From: Dyadobacter sandarakinus
GTDB taxonomy: Bacteria > Bacteroidota > Bacteroidia > Cytophagales > Spirosomataceae
NCBI RefSeq assembly: GCF_016894445.1
Contig: NZ_CP056775.1
Span: forward strand, 2,978,001 to 3,042,000
Direction: 5' to 3'
Length of the DNA stretch: 64,000 nucleotides
The notes under the pieces are model-generated. The model ran no database searches. It saw only the letters and a list, made by a program, of their open reading frames with translations, and was not told the DNA's origin. Both the position numbers and the translations under genes were made by a program. This document shows, piece by piece, positions 46,369 through 54,086 of the stretch; the stretch's first letter is position 1, and every line of letters begins with the position of its first letter.

Positions 46369-47211
46369 CTATTTTTGAAGAATCCAGTTTTTAACCCGTT
46401 TGAAAATATCGTCCTTCCTCGGCCGCTCCCTGCCGTCGTGCGTCAGCTCGTGATTGTAATGGTAAAGGAGTTTTTGCACGTAGTTGTCATCCGCTTCCGA
46501 TTGGTTGGGGAGCTTATTTACAAAATGCAGGAATTCCTCATTAAACATGCCATTCAGCGAAACCGTGTGAAAATTGCTCCTTTCCGCCAGTTCCAGGTTT
46601 TCGTTAATGGGCGCTGAATGGTTTTGTGAAAAATAGTCGATGTGGTGGATCACCGGATCGGCCTTTTTCAACCTTTTACTTCCCCTGTTTTCATTGCGCC
46701 ACGGATTTTCACCTTTCGGAAGCTGGTCAATGAGGAAGTTCCGGTTCCAGAGCGTAACCTGGTGCGACATCAAATAGCGTGACCTCGCATTGTCAAGAAC
46801 CGATACGTTGAAGCCATGCAGGTACTCATCTGTTTTTTTGGTCTGGTAAATGTCTGCACTATGCAGCTTCACCTGCCGGTAATTATGCGTTTGAACCAAA
46901 GCAAAAAGATTATTGAAAAAAGCGGCGCTGATTGGTTTTGTAAACCATACATCTTCTTGTAAATAAAGCACATAATCCTCGCGGATCTCATTTTTGAGCA
47001 GGTAGGCGAGCCGGTCCGACCACTCCCCTTTTCCCGACCTGATATTCTGAAATCCATTGAGCTGCACATGGAGCTCCTCCGTGGCAAAGTAAAGGTTGCA
47101 CTGCGTTGAAAAATCCCAATACTGGCTGAAAATGGATTCAAAGCCTTTAAATAACAATTGGTATCTGTCACATGCGTGCACCAGCAGGGCTACGTTCGTA
47201 TTCTTCAACAT
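46369..47211 (-). CDS. Glycosyltransferase-like protein
   Basis: This is a 280-residue soluble protein that starts VALLVHACDRYQLLFKGFES and has a YVLYLQEDVWFTKPI block resembling the acidic metal-binding region of GT-A glycosyltransferases. HSADIYQTKK and IHHIDYFSQNHS follow. The sugar donor and acceptor are not predictable. It may act in surface polysaccharide synthesis. The call rests on the fold-like pattern. Confidence 0.45.
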   Translation of the reverse strand: MLKNTNVALLVHACDRYQLLFKGFESIFSQYWDFSTQCNLYFATEELHVQLNGFQNIRSGKGEWSDRLAYLLKNEIREDYVLYLQEDVWFTKPISAAFFNNLFALVQTHNYRQVKLHSADIYQTKKTDEYLHGFNVSVLDNARSRYLMSHQVTLWNRNFLIDQLPKGENPWRNENRGSKRLKKADPVIHHIDYFSQNHSAPINENLELAERSNFHTVSLNGMFNEEFLHFVNKLPNQSEADDNYVQKLLYHYNHELTHDGRERPRKDDIFKRVKNWILQK

Positions 47212-47401
47212 ACAGCGTTAGTTCAGCTTCACTTCCATTCCTGATATTAGGCCGAAAGTTACAAAGTTTTGAACAGCCCGGTTTGTTTAAAACACTTGTG
47301 AGGCTTTAAACAGAAGCCTGCTACATTATCCGGATGCCTTACTCAGACTCTGGCGCCCCTGAAAATCAGGTCCATTGAAAGATTATTTTTTAAGACTGGG
47401 C

Positions 47402-47923
47402 TTAAACAAGCACCTTTCTCATCATCACGTCGGTTTGCTCATCTTCACCAAACCTGAAAATGTGCTTACTGAATGCAGTAAACCCGTTTTTTTCATAAAA
47501 CCGTATGGCTTTTGCATTTTCCTCCCACACGCCCAGCCAGAGAGACGACACCTTTTTATCCTCCGCCATGCTGAGTGCTTTTTCGTACAGCAGCTGGCCG
47601 ATTCTTTTACCATGATAAGCATGTTTCACATAAATCCGCTCAATTTCCAGTGAGTCGTCTTCGTGCAACTCCGTTTGCGCCTTTCCTGCATTCAGTTTCA
47701 GGTAGCCGATCACCTGCTCACCTTCATGGGCAACAAAAAACCATGAATCCGGATTACTTAACTCTGCTGCAAGCTTCGTATCGCTGAAATTTTCGGCCAG
47801 GTACTGCTGCATGTCAGCCTCGGTATTCGATCCTACAAAGGTTTCAAAGAAAGTTTCCCTGGCAATTTGCTGTACTGCGGCCAGGTCCGCCAGACCAGCT
47901 TCGGTGATTGTTATCGGTTCCAT
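47402..47923 (-). CDS. GNAT family N-acetyltransferase
   Basis: This 173-residue protein carries the GNAT core: EQVIGYLKLNAGKAQTEL, the acetyl-CoA loop RIYVKHAYHGKRIGQLLYEK and LWLGVWEENAKAIRFYEKNG. It transfers acetyl groups to an amine or peptide substrate that cannot be identified. It lies 20 bp downstream of the Gdx exporter gene's stop end on the same strand, so it may share that transcript. Confidence 0.85.
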   Translation of the reverse strand: MEPITITEAGLADLAAVQQIARETFFETFVGSNTEADMQQYLAENFSDTKLAAELSNPDSWFFVAHEGEQVIGYLKLNAGKAQTELHEDDSLEIERIYVKHAYHGKRIGQLLYEKALSMAEDKKVSSLWLGVWEENAKAIRFYEKNGFTAFSKHIFRFGEDEQTDVMMRKVLV

Positions 47924-47943
47924 TTTTCGGAGATTGACTATTT

Positions 47944-48255
47944 TCAGGAAAGCTTCATAAGTATAAGTCCGGCTGTAATCAGCAGAGCCGACGCAATACG
48001 CAGGGTATTAACCGGTTCACCAAGCACCAGTATTCCCACCAGGAATGCACCTACGGCACCTATTCCTGTCCAAACCATGTAAGATGTACTGAGCGGCAGG
48101 GTACGCATTGCGAGCGCAAGCAGACCAAAGCTGGCCATCATGGCTATAATGGTAATGCACGTAGGAACAAGCCGGGTAAAACCTTCAGACTGCTTCATGA
48201 AGTAGGCCCAGACGATTTCGAGCAGGCCTGCAAAAAAGAGATAAATCCAGGACAT
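47944..48255 (-). CDS. Small multidrug resistance exporter, Gdx/SugE type (guanidinium)
   Basis: This is a 103-residue, four-helix membrane protein that exports guanidinium. The start MSWIYLFFAGLLEIVWAYFM has the conserved membrane Glu, and KQSEGFTRLVP, SFGLLALAMRTLPLSTSYMV and GAVGAFLVGILVLGEPVN are typical of the SugE branch. I used the ATG at 48255; a longer reading would run through the riboswitch. Two ACGG-loop hairpins upstream indicate guanidine control of this gene. A GNAT gene follows on the same strand. Confidence 0.9.
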   Translation of the reverse strand: MSWIYLFFAGLLEIVWAYFMKQSEGFTRLVPTCITIIAMMASFGLLALAMRTLPLSTSYMVWTGIGAVGAFLVGILVLGEPVNTLRIASALLITAGLILMKLS

Positions 48256-48273
48256 ATGGGTGACCTTTTTAGG

Positions 48274-48318
48274 CCGGGCCGTCCCGGTTCGGTTCCCACA
48301 GCGGGGAGGCCGTCCTCC
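48274..48318 (-). promoter_or_regulatory. Guanidine-II (mini-ykkC) riboswitch before the Gdx exporter
   Basis: On the minus strand two 5-bp hairpins with identical ACGG loops follow each other: GGAGG-ACGG-CCTCC (48318 to 48305) and CCGGG-ACGG-CCCGG (48287 to 48274), joined by a 17-nt linker. This is the defining structure of the guanidine-II riboswitch, where the two ACGR loops kiss when guanidine binds. The second hairpin ends 18 nt before the ATG and can control the ribosome site. Confidence 0.9.
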
Positions 48319-48332
48319 TGCATTGAAAAGAA

Positions 48333-48363
48333 AAACCACCTGCAAAATCGTTGCAGGTGGTTT
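48333..48363 (-). terminator. Terminator downstream of the tRNA-Ala remnant
   Basis: AAACCACCTGCAA pairs with TTGCAGGTGGTTT around AATCG, and the minus strand continues into TTTT. It ended the original tRNA-Ala transcript and stands 14 bp before the riboswitch. Confidence 0.75.
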
Positions 48364-48367
48364 GAAG

Positions 48368-48409
48368 TGGAGAATATCGGATTCGAACCGACGACCTCTT
48401 GCATGCCAT
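48368..48409 (-). other. 3' fragment of tRNA-Ala(GGC), attachment end of the second element
   Basis: The minus strand matches tRNA-Ala from the anticodon loop (ATGGCAT, anticodon GGC) to the discriminator A, with the T arm GTCGG-TTCGAAT-CCGAT and acceptor strand ATTCTCC. At 48410 the match stops: the 5' strand of the anticodon stem and everything before it are missing. This is the duplicated 3' end left by integration into tRNA-Ala; the full tRNA should lie at the other end of the element, outside the window. Confidence 0.8.
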
Positions 48410-48570
48410 CCAGATTTTTGAGGATTTTTTGTATATTTGATTTTTATAAAAAACAGCCTAAGATATTGAATATAAGTTAGTTAATTGAGTTTCTTTAAGT
48501 TTGCTTAATTATCCTTAGACAAGAAATGTTCGACCTATGTTCGACCTAATTTTGATCAAAATATGCACTG

Positions 48571-49806
48571 ATGGCACTCTCAACCAAGTTCATCCTAGCT
48601 TCCAAAGTTAACGATTCGTGCGAGTATCCGATAATGCTCCGAATCATTATTGATCGTAAGAACCAGTTAGTCAGCACAAAGAAGAGCTGTAAACAAGAAA
48701 ATTGGTTAGTTAGTCAACAGCAAGTTGCCCGCGGCCACCCTAAGCATCAGGAGATCAATTTACTACTGAGAACAATAGTCTCTGAGCTAGATTTCCTGAT
48801 CATTTCAGAAGGAAAAAAAGGTCGGAAGCCAACATTCGACGAAATGAAAACTGTGGTACGTAGTTTGACTGGCGCAACGAAAGAACCAGAGAGCAAATCA
48901 CTTTTTAAGCTCTTTGAAGACCATATTTCTCTGCTCAATCAGCAAAACCGGATTGGCTATGCGGACACCTTTAAATTTACGCTGAGTAGCTTGAAAGGGT
49001 TTGTGAAAAACAAAGACCGAGATCTTCTATCTATCAATCTAAATTTTCTGAAGAAATATGAAGAATACTTGATGGAGCGCGGATGCGCTATTACGACAAG
49101 AAGTGTTTATCTAAGAACCTTCAGAACCATGTGGAAGGTGGCAATCCGGGAAAAATATTGTCCCGAAGCTCACTACCCTTTCAAAGAGCTCGCATTTGGT
49201 AAATACAATAACCCTAGAACCAAAAAAAGAGCGATTCAAAAATCGCAGATTGATCAAATTTCAGCCCTGGAGATCGATCCAATAAATGATACTCTCATTA
49301 ATTCACGTAATTACTTCCTTTTCAGTTTTTATTGCCGAGGAATCAATTTTACGGATCTTGCGAGTTTGAAATGGGATAACATTGTTGATGACGAACTCGA
49401 ATATATCAGATCGAAAACCAAGGAAGAATTTCGCTTTAAGCTCCATCCCGAAGCTATGCGGATCCTTGATTTTTACCGAAACCTTCGAGGCAATAGCGAT
49501 GCGGGCTACATCTTTCCAATATTGTACAAAAGACACGACAGCATACAGTCGATCAGATATAGAAAGCAGAAGATTCGAACGCGAGTTAACAAGGACTTAC
49601 AAGAATTAGGTGCCGCCTTAGGCATTCAGAAGACCCTGACTACTTACGTGGCCCGACATTCATATGCAACCACACTCCGGAGAAACGGAGTATCCAAGGA
49701 GAATATAGGCAGATCATTGGGACATGACAGCTTAAAAACAACTGATATTTATCTGGAAGACATCGGGGATCCAATTTTGGATGATCTGATCAACTCAACA
49801 CTTTGA
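48571..49806 (+). CDS. Tyrosine integrase of the mobilizable element
   Basis: This is a 411-residue integrase with an N-terminal arm-binding part, a SAM-like core domain (about 110 to 205) and a catalytic domain. The catalytic residues are visible as FYCRGINFTDLASLKWDNI (Arg), ARHSYATTLRRNGVSKENI, SLGHDSLKTTDIYL (His, Tyr). Its start lies 160 bp from the tRNA-Ala remnant, as expected for an element inserted at that tRNA. The next gene starts 4 bp downstream, which suggests coupling. Confidence 0.9.
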   Translation: MALSTKFILASKVNDSCEYPIMLRIIIDRKNQLVSTKKSCKQENWLVSQQQVARGHPKHQEINLLLRTIVSELDFLIISEGKKGRKPTFDEMKTVVRSLTGATKEPESKSLFKLFEDHISLLNQQNRIGYADTFKFTLSSLKGFVKNKDRDLLSINLNFLKKYEEYLMERGCAITTRSVYLRTFRTMWKVAIREKYCPEAHYPFKELAFGKYNNPRTKKRAIQKSQIDQISALEIDPINDTLINSRNYFLFSFYCRGINFTDLASLKWDNIVDDELEYIRSKTKEEFRFKLHPEAMRILDFYRNLRGNSDAGYIFPILYKRHDSIQSIRYRKQKIRTRVNKDLQELGAALGIQKTLTTYVARHSYATTLRRNGVSKENIGRSLGHDSLKTTDIYLEDIGDPILDDLINSTL

Positions 49807-49810
49807 ACGC

Positions 49811-50878
49811 ATGTATTTTTTCAATTTGCCAGGCTTCGATCCTGATCTCGGTATAAACCTGGACGATCAGGGACGTTTTCCGTACCTAAGATTCGTGGAT
49901 CATGTTTTTCACAGAGGAAACGTAGACTACCTATCTCGCAACTTCCAGTTCGAGAACATTGCTGATAAAGCAGCGCCACCAGTCTTTCTCAGTGAACCGA
50001 ATCTCACTGCCATTTTCGACCCGAAAGACCGGAAGAATATCATCGTAGACCATCATAGCCCAATCTCGGAGTCTTATGCCGACGAACTGAGAACGGAATT
50101 TGAAAAAGGGTACTTCGACGCGGTGAATGAGTATCCACAACAAATAGTCTCCATTCTCTATAATCCTGACAACGAAAGCAAAATCGCTCATTTGGAGCAA
50201 TTCATTGAATTTTGCTCCTATCATTTATACTTCGAAGGATTTGCTGTTCCATCCTGTATATACACGCTCGGATTCATTCAGGCTTACCTTGTGCGAGCGT
50301 GTGGCGATAGAGTAAATGCGCTTCGCCTGGCTAAGCACCAACATCGGGTTGTGGCACAGAAGCAAAAATTACCAGTAGCCGATTTGCAAACGAAAGGGCC
50401 GGAGCGGATTCCGCTGGACTATGCGGTTGATGAAATCATAGCCATGTGGTTGATCCTGGTAGATGCGTGGAAATGTAGGGCAGTGGGCTCGATTCAGGTT
50501 TTTACCAGTGAAGAGGAAGTATTGCAGCTCTTAGGGATGATGTTTGAAGAAAAAGGAGGCAGACTTCCGAGACCTGAACACAAGTACTTTGAAATGCCTC
50601 CCGGAAACTATGAGAGAGTTTTAAACCTGCTCATGCATGCCACCTATAAGCTGAATACAGATAGAAACAATATTGGGCTTGACAGATACTGTCAATTGCT
50701 GCTCGATACATTTTCGTGCTACTCGAAAACGAAGCTGGAAAGCCTTCGCAGTAACATCAATAAAGCACGTGGCAACATCGTGCAGAGCATTGGTAATCTG
50801 ACTGACAGCCCGCATTCTAAAAATGTTTTGAAAACATTAAGGAAAATAAACGAGTACGGCGTCGGCGACCTGACTTAG
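49811..50878 (+). CDS. Hypothetical 355-residue protein coupled to the integrase
   Basis: This is a soluble protein with no signal peptide, membrane helix or known catalytic motif. The N-terminal region contains YLRFVDHVFHRGNVDYLSRN and the C-terminal third is helical. A short segment (FTSEEEVLQLLGMMFEEKGG) resembles the C-terminal modules of RteC-like regulators of Bacteroidota elements, but the similarity is weak. The 4-bp gap to the integrase points to joint expression. Role unknown; regulation of integration or excision is one possibility. Confidence 0.5.
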   Translation: MYFFNLPGFDPDLGINLDDQGRFPYLRFVDHVFHRGNVDYLSRNFQFENIADKAAPPVFLSEPNLTAIFDPKDRKNIIVDHHSPISESYADELRTEFEKGYFDAVNEYPQQIVSILYNPDNESKIAHLEQFIEFCSYHLYFEGFAVPSCIYTLGFIQAYLVRACGDRVNALRLAKHQHRVVAQKQKLPVADLQTKGPERIPLDYAVDEIIAMWLILVDAWKCRAVGSIQVFTSEEEVLQLLGMMFEEKGGRLPRPEHKYFEMPPGNYERVLNLLMHATYKLNTDRNNIGLDRYCQLLLDTFSCYSKTKLESLRSNINKARGNIVQSIGNLTDSPHSKNVLKTLRKINEYGVGDLT

Positions 50879-50944
50879 TCAACTTCATATTGTTTTTCCC
50901 CGATTTTCTAGCCTTGCTTTGCCCATCACCAAAACGCAAAAGGG

Positions 50945-51244
50945 ATGAGCACAACAGTTCTAGTTTCGATGAACGATCAGCAATTATCAGAGTTGATTGA
51001 GTCTTCACTGCGCCGGGTTTTAGAGTCAAAACCGGAGGCTGCCGCCGATACCAGTGACACTTTGCTTGACACCAAGGAGGCGGCACGCCTGACAAAATAC
51101 AAGGAGACTTCCATTTATGGGCTGGTGAAAAGAAAGAAGATCCCGTTCTGCAAAATGGAAGGCAAGTTGCTCTTTTCACGCAAAGAGCTTCTGGAATGGA
51201 TTGCCAACGGTCAGCAGAAAATCGAAGGTAGCCATGAAAGATAA
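50945..51244 (+). CDS. Helix-turn-helix DNA-binding protein (excisionase-like)
   Basis: This 99-residue protein has a C-terminal HTH_17-type domain (LLDTKEAARLTKYKETSIYG, then KIPFCKMEGKLLFSRKEL). Such proteins act as excisionases or as regulators of replication genes in mobile elements. Its 3' end overlaps the helicase start. Confidence 0.75.
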   Translation: MSTTVLVSMNDQQLSELIESSLRRVLESKPEAAADTSDTLLDTKEAARLTKYKETSIYGLVKRKKIPFCKMEGKLLFSRKELLEWIANGQQKIEGSHER

Positions 51245-52439
51245 TCCGGTTTACCTACGCATTGGGACCAGTTACTTTAAGAAAGTCAACCGGCCATTAT
51301 CTTCCGGCGACACGATTTCCTCATTAATTCCCTGGTCTGCTGAATGCATCCGATTGGATCACAGCCGGGACTATTTGAAAGACCGGGTGGATTGCTTCGA
51401 CGGATTTTGTTTTGTGCCGAGCCACTTGGACTACCAACAAAAGGTCGGCGGGTTCTACAATCGCTACCAGCCATTCCAGCATGAGACGCGGCACGGCGAT
51501 GCCTCGGTAATATTCCAATTCCTAGGCCACATTTTCGGCGAACAGATCGAGATGGGTTATGATTACTTCAAAATCCTGCTCGAACGTCCTACCCAAATCC
51601 TGCCGATCCTGTGCCTGGTCAGCGAGGAGCGTGGAACCGGAAAGACCACGTTTCTGCATTTTGTCAAATCCATTTTCGGCGAAAACATGACAATCAACAG
51701 CAATGAGGATTTCCGTTCCAACTTCAACATCGAATGGGCGCAGAAACTGGTCATCGGCGTGGACGAAACGTTCTTGGATAGAAAGGAGGATTCGGAGCGG
51801 ATCAAGAATCTGAGCACGGCCAGGTTTTACAAAGTTGAGGCAAAAGGCCATGACCGGCAGGAAGTGGAATTTTTCGGAAAATTCGTTTTGTGTAGCAACA
51901 ATGAAGATCATTTCATCATCGCCGAGCCCGGGGAAATCCGGTACTGGGTGAGAAAGGTGCCACCACTAAAATCAGAGAACCACCACCTGCTTGCCCAGCT
52001 ACGGGCCCAGATCCCGTTCTTTCTGCATTTTCTGGTGAGCCGTGACTTCGTTCATCCCAGTAAAACAAGAATGTGGTTTACCGCTGATCAAATTGCAACA
52101 CCTGCATTGAAAAAGCTGCTGAACCAAAATCGGAATAAGCTGGAAGTGGAGATCGCCCATATCCTGCTGACGATCGCAGACGAAAAGGAGCTGGACGAAA
52201 TCCGGTTTTGCACCGGCGATGTCCAGGACTGGCTCAATAAAAAGCACATCCGTTTCAAAGACCTCTCACAGATCAAGCGGATCCTGCAAAATGCCTGGAA
52301 GTTGAGCCCGGCGAGTAATTCACTGACTTACCCGCAATACAAATTTTTAACCGAAGGTTCCATCTTCGAGCAGACCGGCAAGGGCAGGTTCTATACCCTA
52401 TCCCGAAGACTTATAAATGAGCTCAACGAATTGCCCTAA
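51234..52439 (+). CDS. Primase-helicase family protein (DUF5906-like)
   Basis: This is a 401-residue replicative helicase-type protein. The Walker A motif is CLVSEERGTGKTTFLHFVKS (about residue 125 to 144), followed by a Walker B-like LVIGVDETFLDRKE and a sensor-type FVLCSNNEDHFII. It should unwind the element's origin. I used the ATG at 51234 inside the previous gene. It precedes the iteron array and the toprim gene. Confidence 0.8.
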   Translation: MKDNPVYLRIGTSYFKKVNRPLSSGDTISSLIPWSAECIRLDHSRDYLKDRVDCFDGFCFVPSHLDYQQKVGGFYNRYQPFQHETRHGDASVIFQFLGHIFGEQIEMGYDYFKILLERPTQILPILCLVSEERGTGKTTFLHFVKSIFGENMTINSNEDFRSNFNIEWAQKLVIGVDETFLDRKEDSERIKNLSTARFYKVEAKGHDRQEVEFFGKFVLCSNNEDHFIIAEPGEIRYWVRKVPPLKSENHHLLAQLRAQIPFFLHFLVSRDFVHPSKTRMWFTADQIATPALKKLLNQNRNKLEVEIAHILLTIADEKELDEIRFCTGDVQDWLNKKHIRFKDLSQIKRILQNAWKLSPASNSLTYPQYKFLTEGSIFEQTGKGRFYTLSRRLINELNELP

Positions 52440-52443
52440 TTTT

Positions 52444-52621
52444 TGATGCTTTGATGCGCATCATATTTAATTAATTGATTAATAAATAATTACAGCGCAT
52501 CAAAATCCGCATCAACGCGCATTAATCCCAAAATAGCGATGCGGCCCCTGATGCATTTTGATGCTTTTCTGATGCGGACATAAATAGCTAAAAACCAATC
52601 AGTTATAGGTTCTCCGCATCA
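52444..52621. repeat. Iteron-like array, candidate replication origin of the element
   Basis: The hexamer TGATGC or its complement GCATCA occurs nine times in 178 bp (at 52444, 52452, 52458, 52497, 52509, 52549, 52559, 52570 and 52616). The pair at 52452 to 52463 forms the palindrome TGATGCGCATCA. An AT-rich segment (52464 to 52493) lies between them. Location between helicase and primase genes supports an origin function. Confidence 0.65.
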
Positions 52622-52657
52622 ATTCATCAATTTTTTCACGTTCAAACCCCAGTAATT

Positions 52658-53587
52658 ATGACTTGCGAGCAAGCCAAAGAGATACCTATCATCGAGCTTC
52701 TCAGAAGCTGCAATATTCAGCCCGACCATATTCGCGGAAGTGATCACTGGTACCTGTCACCATTCCGGAAAGAGAACACGCCTTCATTCAAAGTGAACAC
52801 TAGGTTGAACCTCTATTTTGATCACGGGAGCGGTCAGGGAGGCGATATTATCGATCTGGGCAAGAAGCTTTATGAATGCGATACCAAAGAGCTACTGCGG
52901 AAATTGGAGTCAGGAAATTTTTCCTTTCACCAGCAACCGGGCTTAGAAAGGCTACTGCATATACGCCAAAGCATTATCCCAGCAGATAACCAGGACGGCA
53001 TCCAAGTTACGGCTATCAAGGATTTAGGTAGCACCCCCGCGATTAGCAGATACCTGGAATCCCGCGCCATAGACCTTGCTGTAGCCAGGAAATTCTTGAA
53101 GGAGATTTACTATGATGTTGGAGGCAAAAGTTACTTCGCTGCCGGGTTTGAGAATAGGGCTGGCGGCTATGAATTGCGGAGCCAATACTTCAAAGGGTCT
53201 ACATCTCCCAAGGACATCACGCATATCCAAAATGTGGCAAAGTCGGTTTGCGTGCTGGAAGGGTTTATCGATTTCCTCTCCCTGCTTTCACAGCGAAAAC
53301 CGGAGCCTATCCTGAGTGATTTCCTGATCCTGAATTCAGTCGCCCTGGCGGATCGGGCAATCAGCATCGCCAAGAACTATGAAAACGTGTTCATCTATCC
53401 AGACAATGATCCAGCCGGTCGGAAGGTGATCGAAACATTTCAGAAAGCCGGCATCGAGCCAGTTGATCTCTCACACAGCTACCGGCAATATAAGGATCTC
53501 AATGAGATGCTGATGGCAGAAAAGATACCGGAGAATTCGCTCAAAAAGCAACAGATATACAAGAGGTCCCGGGGGATAGGCTTTTAA
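52658..53587 (+). CDS. Toprim domain primase-like protein
   Basis: This 309-residue protein has an N-terminal region related to the CHC2 zinc domain of primases (LSPFRKENTPSFKVN, NLYFDHGSGQGGDIIDLGKK) in which the zinc ligands are replaced, and a toprim domain (about 185 to 275, SVCVLEGFIDFLSLLSQ, NVFIYPDNDPAGRKVIETFQ). It belongs to the primase-like proteins common on Bacteroidota mobilizable elements. It starts just after the iteron array. Confidence 0.8.
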   Translation: MTCEQAKEIPIIELLRSCNIQPDHIRGSDHWYLSPFRKENTPSFKVNTRLNLYFDHGSGQGGDIIDLGKKLYECDTKELLRKLESGNFSFHQQPGLERLLHIRQSIIPADNQDGIQVTAIKDLGSTPAISRYLESRAIDLAVARKFLKEIYYDVGGKSYFAAGFENRAGGYELRSQYFKGSTSPKDITHIQNVAKSVCVLEGFIDFLSLLSQRKPEPILSDFLILNSVALADRAISIAKNYENVFIYPDNDPAGRKVIETFQKAGIEPVDLSHSYRQYKDLNEMLMAEKIPENSLKKQQIYKRSRGIGF

Positions 53588-53599
53588 GTGTCTTTTACT

Positions 53600-53660
53600 A
53601 GCAAGTTTGTGTTTTCGCTTCGCAAAAACCCGTCCGGCTGCGCTCGGACTCAAACTTGCT
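53600..53660. repeat. Three-way-junction inverted repeat, candidate oriT
   Basis: AGCAAGTTTG (53600 to 53609) pairs exactly with CAAACTTGCT (53651 to 53660). Inside are two smaller hairpins: GTTTTCGCTTCGCAAAAAC (53611 to 53629) and GTCCGGCTGCGCTCGGAC (53632 to 53649). It stands 48 bp before mobC, the usual place for the relaxase nick region. A terminator role for the toprim gene is the alternative. Confidence 0.55.
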
Positions 53661-53708
53661 TTTTCTCCCGGTGGTCGCAAAAGAGGACAATAACAGACTT
53701 GAAATGAT

Positions 53709-54086
53709 ATGGAAGAGGGTGTAGAGAAAAGTCAAAGGTTCAAGAAATCCAGGGGCGGCAGGCCTCCCAAGAAGGTCAAGCGAAGCAGCCAACTGATGGT
53801 CAGGTTGACAGAAACGGAGCGGTTCCTGATCGACTCAAAAGCCAAAGATGCGGGCCTCAAACCAAGCGCCTGGATCAGGCAGGCTGCAAACAAAGCGAAG
53901 GTCATCGCGAGGCTATCGCCGGGCGATGCATCGGTACTCCGGATGCTGGCAGGGCTGGCCAATAACCTCAATCAGCTGATGCGATTTGCGAATATGCAAG
54001 GGCTGCTACATGATGTGACCCGGTCCAGAAAACTCATCTCCGATATTGACGATCTAGTACAAAAACTCAGAAGCGATGATCGGTAA
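53709..54086 (+). CDS. mobC: Mobilization accessory protein MobC
   Basis: This is a 125-residue basic protein with a ribbon-helix-helix-like N-terminal part (RSSQLMVRLTETERFLIDSK) and a MobC-type C-terminal helix region (ANNLNQLMRFANMQGLLHDV). MobC binds oriT and helps the relaxase open the strands. It overlaps the relaxase gene by 11 bp. Confidence 0.88.
   Translation: MEEGVEKSQRFKKSRGGRPPKKVKRSSQLMVRLTETERFLIDSKAKDAGLKPSAWIRQAANKAKVIARLSPGDASVLRMLAGLANNLNQLMRFANMQGLLHDVTRSRKLISDIDDLVQKLRSDDR

Noticed and set aside
48256-48345. Longer N-terminus for the Gdx exporter
   Set aside because: The extra 30 residues would be translated from the riboswitch hairpins, and the family starts at MSWIYL.
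53600-53660. Simple terminator for the toprim gene
   Set aside because: The three-way structure lacks a good T-run on the plus strand beyond a short TTTTT and is more complex than a terminator; the oriT reading is preferred, though a double role is possible.
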